A stretch of DNA of 23,400 nt from Cellvibrionales bacterium UBA4435. Lineage in GTDB: Bacteria; Pseudomonadota; Gammaproteobacteria; Pseudomonadales; Porticoccaceae. The notes beneath the pieces are model-generated. The model was not told the origin of the DNA, searched no databases, and saw only the letters and a list, made by a program, of their open reading frames with translations. Shown in pieces: positions 8,111-14,560 of the stretch; within the stretch, counting starts at the first letter, position 1; every line of letters starts with the position of its first letter. The DNA lies in NCBI GenBank assembly GCA_002390525.1, contig DGPR01000030.1, positions 1-23,400 of the forward strand. The letters run 5' to 3'. Made by a program: the position numbers and the translations under genes.

Positions 8111-8698
8111 CTAGATGCCAGCTACTATATGGGATGGCAACATAAGCTCTGTTGCTATTCCGTATATAAAGTAATCGATCACATTTAAGACTATAAAAAA
8201 AAGCATAGGCGATAAATCTATCATACCTAATGGTGGTATTAGCTTTCTAAACGGATCCATTGCTGGATATATAATTTGATTTATAAGTGTAATTGCGGGG
8301 TGTTGGCTTTGGGGTGCAATCCAACTAATAACAATTGTTGCAAGCAGACCATACATATAAATATTTAAAATCATTGATAGAATACCAACAAAACCCCAAG
8401 AAATAGCTATAAAAAAATTCACAACACCCAAATTATTAATAGTATAAGTGAGCTGTATAATTATCCATTGAAGAAGAATTGCAAGCACTAAGCTAGCTAC
8501 ATCAAAGGATCTAAATGCTGGCAGTAATGCTCGGATAGGGCTACTTGCTAATTGGGTCGCATTTACTATAAATAGAGATATAGGATTGTAGAAATCTGCT
8601 TTAACTAGTTGTAATAAAAAACGTAAAATTACTAGAGTAAGAAAGAAACTTCCTAAAGTTTGTACTAAATAAGTAGATACTGCACTCATTGTTGTCAT
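8111..8698 (-). CDS. yggT: YggT family integral membrane protein
   Basis: This is a 195-residue inner-membrane protein of the YggT/Ycf19 family, whose biochemical role is not established. It has two tandem YggT repeats, each with a hydrophobic segment and a P-[IF]-R signature: SSPIRALLP at about 52-60 and MDPFRKLIPP at about 147-156. Hydrophobic stretches at about 10-30, 68-85, 92-127 and 162-180 suggest four or five membrane segments. It is last in the gshB-ruvX-yggS-proC-yggT series, 66 bases after proC, and the proC-yggT pairing is common in gammaproteobacteria. The start is ATG at 8698; a second in-frame ATG is three codons on. Confidence 0.92.
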   Translation of the reverse strand: MTTMSAVSTYLVQTLGSFFLTLVILRFLLQLVKADFYNPISLFIVNATQLASSPIRALLPAFRSFDVASLVLAILLQWIIIQLTYTINNLGVVNFFIAISWGFVGILSMILNIYMYGLLATIVISWIAPQSQHPAITLINQIIYPAMDPFRKLIPPLGMIDLSPMLFFIVLNVIDYFIYGIATELMLPSHIVAGI

Positions 8699-8765
8699 AG
8701 GTATTTTTGCCGGTTAGTGGTGGCCGTATTCTTTATAGGGAAACAAGCTATAAATAAATTATACT

Positions 8766-9599
8766 CTAATTATGGGTGTTATTTTCAGCTTCTTTTGCCA
8801 TTTCCGTAGCTCTTTCTAGAGCTTTATTCATTGCTTTATTAAATAGCCCCATAATATCTCCCTCAAGGAAAGCATTAACAGCCTTTTCTGTTGTCCCACC
8901 AGGTGAAGTAACGCAAGATCTAAGTTCGGAAGGATTCATGTCAGATTCTGCTGCCATTTTTGCTGCGCCTAATACGGTCTGTATAATCAATTTTCTAGAA
9001 ATCTCTTGATCTAAGCCTAAATCTATAGCTACTTTTTCCATAGCCTCCATAAAGAGAAAAAAATATGCAGGTCCGCTTCCAGAAACTGCAGTAACAAGAT
9101 CTATATCCTCTTCTTTTTCCAGCCAACAGCATAAACCAACAGCATCAAAAATTTCTTCAGCTAGATTACGTAATTTTTTATCAACTTTTTGATTTGCAAA
9201 CATTCCTGCAGCTCCACTTTGGACTAGTGCAGGTGTATTAGGCATACATCTAATGATCGGTGTGTCTTCTCCTAACCAATCCATAAGCAACGATAGAGGT
9301 ATACCAGCGGCAATCGAAATTGCCGGGGGCGTTTGATTTAAAGAAGCTTGGAGCTCCTTACAGACCGATTCAAGTATTTGTGGCTTAACACACAGCACTA
9401 TTAAGTCAACGTCTTTAGCCGCAATAGAGTTATCTGAAGTAGTAGCTATACCAAACTTACGATTCAACTGGTCAAGATTTCTTTTTACTGGATCACTAAC
9501 GGAGATACATCTCGATGAAAAACCTTTATCTATAAGGCCACCTATAAGGCTTTTAGCCATATTGCCCCCACCTATAAATGCTAGCTTTGGTTTATCCAC
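8766..9599 (-). CDS. proC: Pyrroline-5-carboxylate reductase
   Basis: ProC reduces 1-pyrroline-5-carboxylate to L-proline with NAD(P)H, the last step of proline synthesis. The product has 277 residues, a normal length. The Rossmann loop GGGNMA is at 10-15, the conserved cofactor strand is LIVLCVKPQ, followed by RCMPNTPALVQSGAAGMFAN, VSGSGPAYFFLFMEAM, and the C-terminal signature VTSPGGTTEKAV. The start is GTG at 9599, seven bases after AGGA. An out-of-frame ATG begins two bases earlier (ATGTG) and opens a seven-codon frame that stops at 9581. The gene is 33 bases after yggS, as in Pseudomonas. Confidence 0.96.
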   Translation of the reverse strand: MDKPKLAFIGGGNMAKSLIGGLIDKGFSSRCISVSDPVKRNLDQLNRKFGIATTSDNSIAAKDVDLIVLCVKPQILESVCKELQASLNQTPPAISIAAGIPLSLLMDWLGEDTPIIRCMPNTPALVQSGAAGMFANQKVDKKLRNLAEEIFDAVGLCCWLEKEEDIDLVTAVSGSGPAYFFLFMEAMEKVAIDLGLDQEISRKLIIQTVLGAAKMAAESDMNPSELRSCVTSPGGTTEKAVNAFLEGDIMGLFNKAMNKALERATEMAKEAENNTHN

Positions 9600-9632
9600 A
9601 TGAATGTCCTTAGTTATTAATTTTTTTAATAG

Positions 9633-10325
9633 TTATCTTGTGCCAAAAATAGCTGAGCCTAGCCTGACTATATTTGCACCTTCTTTAATTGCTCGTTCAA
9701 AGTCTGATGACATACCCATAGAAAGTGTATCCAGTGTGGCTGATTTAGATGAATTAATCCTTGTTTCTAGTAAAAGGTTTGACATAGTTTCGCACACTTT
9801 TTTATGTTCTTCATGACTCATATTATTTTTAGGCATTGCCATTAAGCCTCTGAGGTTTAAATAAGGGTAAGTTGAAATTATATTAGCAATTTTAATGCAG
9901 TCATGTAAGGAAACTCCCGATTTAGTAATCTCTTCGCTAACATTCACTTGCATGCATATATTAAGTAAAGGCTTGCTAGCGTCTCTTGAGTTACTCAGCC
10001 TTTCAGCTATTTTTACTCTATCAACAGTATGAACCCAGTCAAAATTATTTGATATCTTACTTGTTTTATTAGACTGTATCGGACCTATGAAATGCCAACA
10101 TATATCTAATAAGTCGGCTAGTTCATACTGTTTTTTTTGCGCTTCTTGCAAATAATTTTCGCCAAAATGCCTTTGTCCACACTCATAAGCAACTCTTATG
10201 ACATCAGACGACTGACCTTTACTAGCAGCAACGAGAATAATATCTTTTGCAGGCCGACCCGAACTTTCTAGAGCCAGATTAACTCGCTTATGTATATTTG
10301 CTAAATTTTCAGGCACGTCAGTCAT
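9633..10325 (-). CDS. yggS: PLP homeostasis protein (YggS/PROSC family)
   Basis: This is a PLP-binding, single-domain alanine-racemase-fold protein that helps control free pyridoxal phosphate and amino-acid pools; it has no known catalytic activity. The PLP lysine is in VAASKGQS, residue 36 from the ATG start. FGENYLQEA, WHFIGPIQSNK, QVNVSEEITKSG and the C-terminal SMGMSSDFERAIKEGANIVRLGSAIFG are typical. I chose ATG at 10325, which gives 230 residues; an in-frame GTG at 10331 would add two residues, and neither has a clear ribosome-binding site. It lies between ruvX and proC; RidA, also encoded in this window, protects PLP enzymes too. Confidence 0.94.
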   Translation of the reverse strand: MTDVPENLANIHKRVNLALESSGRPAKDIILVAASKGQSSDVIRVAYECGQRHFGENYLQEAQKKQYELADLLDICWHFIGPIQSNKTSKISNNFDWVHTVDRVKIAERLSNSRDASKPLLNICMQVNVSEEITKSGVSLHDCIKIANIISTYPYLNLRGLMAMPKNNMSHEEHKKVCETMSNLLLETRINSSKSATLDTLSMGMSSDFERAIKEGANIVRLGSAIFGTR

Positions 10326-10368
10326 ATTCACAGTAAAAATTTAATTTTTATTAAACGCTTCGGAATCT

Positions 10369-10788
10369 TTATGGCTTTACACCAATAGACTGATCTGCCA
10401 GCCATGTTTCTAAAATTAATACAGCTGCAATATCATCTACGAGTATTTTTTTGTACTTATATCGTTGATTTTTAGTCTGATATTGATCTTTAGCCGTAAA
10501 TGTGGAGAGCCTCTCATCTACCATGGCTACTTCCACCCCATACTTACCATGCAGTCTTCTACCAAATTTTCGAGCTCTGAGACAAAATTGACTCTCGCTA
10601 CCGTTCATATTGAGCGGCAGTCCCACAAGAACTTGATTTGGCATCCAGTCATCAATTAATTTCTGAAGTTGGCTCCAATTAGGGATACCATCTTTTGCTT
10701 TAAGTATAGTTAAAGGATTAGCAGTCTTTAATAATTTTTGGCCACTAGCTACACCTATCTGGCGCGTACCAAAATCGAAGGCTAACAC
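10369..10788 (-). CDS. ruvX: Holliday-junction-resolvase-like nuclease RuvX/YqgF
   Basis: RuvX/YqgF is an RNase-H-fold protein needed for pre-16S rRNA 5' maturation in E. coli. The product is 139 residues. The three acidic sites of the fold are visible: the aspartate of AFDFGTRQIGVA near residue 5, the VDERLST block, and DDIAAVLILETWL near the C-terminus; GLPLNMNGS is also typical. The frame is open only back to TAA ten codons earlier, with no ATG, so GTG at 10788 is the only usual start. It leaves a very short N-terminus and has no clear ribosome-binding site. An out-of-frame ATG (10802) opens a seven-codon frame ending at 10782, across the GTG. The algH gene usual between gshB and ruvX is absent. 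Confidence 0.93.
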   Translation of the reverse strand: MLAFDFGTRQIGVASGQKLLKTANPLTILKAKDGIPNWSQLQKLIDDWMPNQVLVGLPLNMNGSESQFCLRARKFGRRLHGKYGVEVAMVDERLSTFTAKDQYQTKNQRYKYKKILVDDIAAVLILETWLADQSIGVKP

Positions 10789-10882
10789 AGTGCAAGTTTC
10801 ATTATCGCTGATCGCTTATCCCTACCATATTTAAACCATATAATTTTATAGCTGTATAAATATTCTAGATTCCATAGAAAAA

Positions 10883-11827
10883 TCATAGTGATCTTTCGAT
10901 CACATCAAATAATTTGCCACCAATATCGATCGACTTCTCGCGCTCTATTTCTCTGACGCAAGTCGGACTGGTGATATTAATTTCAGTTAAATAGCTACCA
11001 ATGACATCCAAACCAGCAAGTGCGATCCCTTTCTCTTTTAGAAATCCACCTACCTGATTAGCAATCCAAAGATCACGATCGTTTAGTTCTTGTACAATAC
11101 CTTTTCCACCTATTGCTAGGTTGCCGCGTATATCTCCTTTCGGGGGGATTCTTGCTAAGCAATATGGAATAGGTTCGCCTCCAATCATCAGTATACGTTT
11201 ATCACCTTTAATAATATCAGGGATAAATTTTTGTGCCATTATAGTTTTAGTTCCTTTACAGGTAAGTGTTTCAATTATTACATTTAGGTTTGGGTCAGAG
11301 TTGCCTACTTTGAAAATAGAGGACCCACCCATACCGTCTAATGGCTTAAGAATTATCTCACCTTGCGTACTAAGAAATTTTTTTATTTTTCCTGAGTGGC
11401 TACTAACTATAAGAGGAGGTATACATTGGGGAAATAGCGTAGAAAAAATCTTTTCATTATAATCCCTAAGGCTCTGTGGTTTGTTTATGACGGTTACGCC
11501 TAATTTTTCTGCAGCTTCGAGTATATAAGTAGTGTAAATATATTCGATATTAAAGGGAGGATCTTTTCTCATTAAAATTACATTAAGATTACTTAAGGGT
11601 TGAAATTCAATATCGCCTTTAGAAAACCATTTCGCCTCATCATCTTGAACCTTCAATTCCACCATACTCGCACTAGGAATGTTATTATTAAGGTATAGGT
11701 CATTTTGCTCCATATACATAATTTTCCAGCCACGAGTTTGCGCAGTTAAAAGCAATAAAAGAGTGGTATCTTTGTATGGGGTAATTGATTCGATAGAATC
11801 CATTACAACACCGATAGTTTTCGTCAT
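10883..11827 (-). CDS. gshB: Glutathione synthetase
   Basis: GshB joins gamma-glutamylcysteine and glycine with ATP to make glutathione. The product has 314 residues, about the E. coli length of 316. The prokaryotic N-terminal domain begins MTKTIGVVMDSI. It includes LMRKDPPFNIEYIY and VINKPQSLRDYNEK. The ATP-grasp part contains ILKPLDGMGGSSIF (about 155-170) and the metal-binding EINITSPTCVREIE at about 282-295. The ATG start has AAGG/CAGG upstream. It is the first gene of a minus-strand series with ruvX, yggS, proC and yggT, 94 bases before ruvX. It is divergent from the chemoreceptor gene over about 230 bases, where I found no strong promoter facing gshB. Confidence 0.97.
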   Translation of the reverse strand: MTKTIGVVMDSIESITPYKDTTLLLLLTAQTRGWKIMYMEQNDLYLNNNIPSASMVELKVQDDEAKWFSKGDIEFQPLSNLNVILMRKDPPFNIEYIYTTYILEAAEKLGVTVINKPQSLRDYNEKIFSTLFPQCIPPLIVSSHSGKIKKFLSTQGEIILKPLDGMGGSSIFKVGNSDPNLNVIIETLTCKGTKTIMAQKFIPDIIKGDKRILMIGGEPIPYCLARIPPKGDIRGNLAIGGKGIVQELNDRDLWIANQVGGFLKEKGIALAGLDVIGSYLTEINITSPTCVREIEREKSIDIGGKLFDVIERSL

Positions 11828-11987
11828 GCGCCTGCCTTTGAGTTAGCAAATTCTGTAAGTTTGTTATTTCAGATCCAAGGTATACCTATTACCATTAAAT
11901 CATTCTTTATTTTTTAAAACTATATCAACTTGCTTATGTTTTTTACTCTTATATTATTTATTTGCTCGTAATTAAAAATTTTAGTTA

Positions 11988-12015
11988 TTGGAATTTGTAT
12001 TTAAGGTAAGATAAT
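11988..12015 (+). promoter_or_regulatory. Candidate sigma-70 promoter for the chemoreceptor gene
   Basis: TTGGAA (11988-11993, four of six matches) and GATAAT (12010-12015, five of six) are 16 bases apart. The ATG at 12058 follows 42 bases after the -10. The rest of the 11828-12057 interval is AT-rich with no gene; a second weaker pair, TTGCTT and TATTAT, lies slightly upstream. Confidence 0.45.
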
Positions 12016-12057
12016 AATATAAAATATTTGGATTTTTTCCTCTGGAGACCGGCCAGC

Positions 12058-13362
12058 ATGAATAAAGCAATACAACAGACCGAAAAATCCCTAACTTTGA
12101 TAATAATGACTTTTATTTTGTTAGCTTTGCTGGGTTTCTTAGGCTACATGGCCTGGGTAGTATTTTCTTTACCACTTATGAAAGAGCAACTAACGAACAC
12201 AATATCTGTAGTTTTATTATTGGATGATTATCAAAAATTTTCCCATCCTATTCTCTATGCCTTAATAGTAACCTGCCTGATATGTCTATTAATTATATTA
12301 GAGATATACCGGAGATCAGTAAAAAGAAAAGAAATAGAAAAGATTCATCATCAGGCCATACTTTCATTGTTAGATGAGTCATCATTTATTGGAGATGCTG
12401 ATACTAATATTGGAGATGCTGATACTAAAAAAGATTTTGAGGTAAGTGAAGCCATTAATTTAGTTATCAGTCGACTCATGTCTCACAATAAAATCACCCA
12501 AGAGATATCAGCTTCTCTTAGTGCAGCGGTAAATGAAACTCGGGTAGTTTCGTCACAATTAGCTGAGTCCTCTGAACATCAATCAGAAGAAATAACAATT
12601 ATAATTAAAATGATGAAAGATATGGCAGCATCGATGCAAACTCAATCTGCTGAGTTAAAGAACACAGTCATAGACGTTCAACAGATATCTGCTTTATCTA
12701 AAAAGAGCAATGTTATTATTCAAAACTCAGTAATAGGTTTGAGAAATACTCAAAACAAGATCAATGATAAAACTAAAATTATCAAGAAACTAAGTGAAAA
12801 ATTTAAGGATATAGAGAGTGTAGCATTCTCTCTCGATGATATGGCAGATCAGGCTCATATACTCGGTTTAAATGCAGCTATCCAGGCTTCAACAGCTGGA
12901 GAATCTGGAAAGGGTTTCGCAGTAATTGCAGAAGAAATACAGAAACTGGCGGAGCGATCTGGAACATCTATTAAGCATATAACTTCAATGATCAGCAATA
13001 TCCGAGAACAAGTTGATTCATTTGGCCTTTCGGTAGATGAAGTTGCACATACAATTACTAAAGATAAAAAAGTTTCTGAAGAGGCGAGCCTAACGATTAA
13101 AAAAATCGACGCCACTTCTTCACTTTTAGTTAATAAAATCAATATTGTGATTAATACTTTATTAGAACAAGAACAACAGAGCGCTAAAGCCACTAAAATG
13201 CTTAATGTGATTCAAGATATATCATCCCAATTACTTTTCGGAACAAAAAATACAGCTGATATTATGGATGAAATCGAAGATAAAACTTCATTAACTTCAA
13301 ATAATAGTAACGAATTGGATAGATTAAAATTTTTAAATCAAAAACCAATAGCTGGTGAATAA
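12058..13362 (+). CDS. Short PilJ-like methyl-accepting chemotaxis protein
   Basis: This is a membrane chemoreceptor of 434 residues from ATG 12058, which has GGAG ten bases upstream. The in-frame TTG at 12028 lacks a ribosome-binding site and was rejected. Membrane segments lie at about 13-37 and 64-84, with only about 25 residues of periplasm between. No HAMP domain or PilJ-type ligand-binding domain is visible. The cytoplasmic helices carry the signalling hairpin at about 260-301, with LNAAIQASTAGESGKGFAVIAEEIQKLAERS, here split as LNAAIQASTAGE and GKGFAVIAEEIQKLAERS. That resembles PilJ more than typical Tar/Tsr receptors. PilJ of P. aeruginosa is about 680 residues. In Pseudomonas gshB adjoins pilGHIJ; here no pilG, pilH or pilI is present. 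A function with a CheA/CheW pair encoded elsewhere is possible. Confidence 0.85.
   Translation: MNKAIQQTEKSLTLIIMTFILLALLGFLGYMAWVVFSLPLMKEQLTNTISVVLLLDDYQKFSHPILYALIVTCLICLLIILEIYRRSVKRKEIEKIHHQAILSLLDESSFIGDADTNIGDADTKKDFEVSEAINLVISRLMSHNKITQEISASLSAAVNETRVVSSQLAESSEHQSEEITIIIKMMKDMAASMQTQSAELKNTVIDVQQISALSKKSNVIIQNSVIGLRNTQNKINDKTKIIKKLSEKFKDIESVAFSLDDMADQAHILGLNAAIQASTAGESGKGFAVIAEEIQKLAERSGTSIKHITSMISNIREQVDSFGLSVDEVAHTITKDKKVSEEASLTIKKIDATSSLLVNKINIVINTLLEQEQQSAKATKMLNVIQDISSQLLFGTKNTADIMDEIEDKTSLTSNNSNELDRLKFLNQKPIAGE
12388..12429 (+). repeat. 21-bp tandem duplication in the chemoreceptor gene
   Basis: Two adjacent 21-base units (12388-12408 and 12409-12429) agree at 20 of 21 positions and encode IGDADTN and IGDADTK, residues 111-124. 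The duplication is in frame and lies in the linker after the second membrane segment, where a HAMP domain would normally be. Near-identity suggests it is recent. Confidence 0.9.
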
Positions 13363-13400
13363 GTTTCAACTCAAGCCCCAGACTTTAGTTTTAGTCCCAG

Positions 13401-13420
13401 TAAAAAAATAAATTTTTTTA
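13401..13420. terminator. AT-only hairpin between convergent genes, possible bidirectional terminator
   Basis: TAAAAAAA (13401-13408) and TTTTTTTA (13413-13420) pair perfectly around a TAAA loop. The position, between the chemoreceptor stop (13362) and the regulator stop (13424), suits a bidirectional terminator, and each strand ends in a T-run. There are no G-C pairs, so the hairpin itself is weak. Confidence 0.4.
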
Positions 13421-13423
13421 ATT

Positions 13424-14440
13424 TTAATGAGTGCTGAAAAGTTTCGCACGTACAGTTTCTCTGTATTTGCTTGGAGAAGCAGCATAATGCTTGCTAAAAA
13501 TTTTACTAAACGACGCAGCATCTTGGTAGCCACTATGAGCTGCAATTTCGTAGATAGTAAGATTCGATTTTTGTAGTAACTCTCCAGCATTTTTTAAGCG
13601 TACAGCCTGTAGATATTGCAGAGGTGTTTCTCCCAAAGCGGCCTTAAAGCGTCGATTGAAGTTTCTAGTGCTAAATTGAAATTTTTTTGCCACCATATTG
13701 ATTGAAATAGACTTACTATAGTTATCCTCCAGCCAGATTTGTGCTTGCACAACTTGTTCATCTGGATGTTGCTGTACTTCGTCAGAGAAGTAGCTAGTAG
13801 GTTTAAATGAACTACGAATTTCATGAAAGAAATTACGTTCAACTTGTTTAGCTGCATCTCTCCCATAAAGCCTTGCTGAGAGATGGACCATTAGTTCAGC
13901 CATTGCATTTACACTTGCAGCGCAATAAAGATTTCCAGCTTGTGTTATGAAATATTGTCTCTTCAATGAAACTTTTGGAAAGTCTTTATGGAACTGATCA
14001 AAATAATGCCAATGAGTTGTAGCTGGCTGGTTATCTAGTAGCCCTGCTTTGGCAAGAAAACAGACACCAGTACCAACAGCAACAAAAAGTGCTCCATTAG
14101 CAGCTTGATTAATTATCCAGGGTATATAATCTTTGTATTTAACTAATGCTGGTCTTGGGTTCCTCCATAGCGCTGGTAAATTAATAATATCAAAATTTTG
14201 TTCTTCATTTATTACAGCTGATGGGCGAATATCAAAACCTGAGGGAGAAGTTATAAATTTTTCATCAATGGAGAGAGTAAAGGCTTCAATTTTTCTAGTA
14301 TTTTGATTTTTGGGTCTAGCTGATGCTTCAGCAGTACGTAGCATTTCTACAGGGAGTGTAGCACTAGTTCCGAGGATATTATTGTAAAGTAAAGTCGCTA
14401 TACGTAGCGGAGGTTCTTTTTTTAGATCGCTTTTGTCCAT
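13424..14440 (-). CDS. GlxA-type transcription regulator (DJ-1/PfpI domain plus AraC DNA-binding domain)
   Basis: The product is 338 residues from ATG 14440. Residues about 12-190 form a DJ-1/PfpI-like domain with AKAGLLDNQPATTHWHYFDQF, the block usual in GlxA regulators. The nucleophile elbow reads AVGTGVCFLA (121-130): the cysteine expected at residue 123 is glycine, so this is probably a sensor and not an enzyme. The AraC-type domain has two helix-turn-helix units, at about 246-268 and 296-318, with RNFNRRFKAALGETPLQYLQ, RLKNAGELL and SGYQDAASFSKIFSKHYAASPSKYR. A TTG at 14470 would add ten residues, but it lies inside the gene's own likely promoter. The gene is divergent from fabY with 120 bases between; control of fabY and itself is inferred from this. 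The ligand is unknown. Confidence 0.9.
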   Translation of the reverse strand: MDKSDLKKEPPLRIATLLYNNILGTSATLPVEMLRTAEASARPKNQNTRKIEAFTLSIDEKFITSPSGFDIRPSAVINEEQNFDIINLPALWRNPRPALVKYKDYIPWIINQAANGALFVAVGTGVCFLAKAGLLDNQPATTHWHYFDQFHKDFPKVSLKRQYFITQAGNLYCAASVNAMAELMVHLSARLYGRDAAKQVERNFFHEIRSSFKPTSYFSDEVQQHPDEQVVQAQIWLEDNYSKSISINMVAKKFQFSTRNFNRRFKAALGETPLQYLQAVRLKNAGELLQKSNLTIYEIAAHSGYQDAASFSKIFSKHYAASPSKYRETVRAKLFSTH

Positions 14441-14448
14441 AATTAACA

Positions 14449-14477
14449 AATATATGGCTATAAAAGACAAAAGTCAA
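14449..14477 (-). promoter_or_regulatory. Sigma-70 promoter of the AraC-family regulator, close to the start codon
   Basis: On the minus strand TTGACT (14477-14472) and TATATT (14454-14449) each match consensus at five of six positions and are exactly 17 bases apart. The ATG at 14440 begins nine bases after the end of the -10, where transcription would be expected to start. The mRNA would have almost no 5' leader. Confidence 0.6.
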
Positions 14478-14489
14478 TAAAGCATAGCC
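14456..14489. promoter_or_regulatory. Nested dyads over the regulator promoter, candidate operator
   Basis: GGCTAT (14456-14461) and ATAGCC (14484-14489) form a 6-bp dyad. Inside it GAC (14466-14468) and GTC (14473-14475) form a second one around AAAA. Together they cover the -35 and spacer of the regulator promoter, a good place for autorepression. The arms are short and chance cannot be excluded. Confidence 0.35.
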
Positions 14490-14508
14490 TGATAAACTAA
14501 TCTTATAG

Positions 14509-14540
14509 TGTACATTTTCAATTCTGTACGAAATTAATTC
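14509..14540. promoter_or_regulatory. 16-bp tandem direct repeat upstream of fabY, candidate AraC-family operator
   Basis: Two adjoining 16-base units, 14509-14524 and 14525-14540, both read TGTAC-N6-AATTC, identical at 11 of 16 positions with all differences in the N6. The two conserved blocks start 11 bases apart, about one helical turn, which suits the two helix-turn-helix units of one AraC-type monomer. The repeat lies 20 bases before the fabY start and just after a TATAGT (14504-14509) that might be a -10. Confidence 0.5.
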
Positions 14541-14560
14541 AAAAAAAGAGCGTTACTTCA

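Noticed and set aside
12028..12057. TTG start ten codons upstream in the chemoreceptor gene
   Set aside because: No ribosome-binding site precedes it, while the ATG at 12058 has GGAG at suitable spacing and begins just before the first membrane helix.
13366..13590. 74-codon minus-strand frame at the end of the AraC-type regulator
   Set aside because: It is a shifted frame over the second helix-turn-helix coding region of the regulator, which has clear family motifs in its own frame.
14504..14509. TATAGT as the fabY -10 box
   Set aside because: There is no acceptable -35 at 16-18 bases upstream, so I did not call a promoter, though an activator-dependent one is possible.
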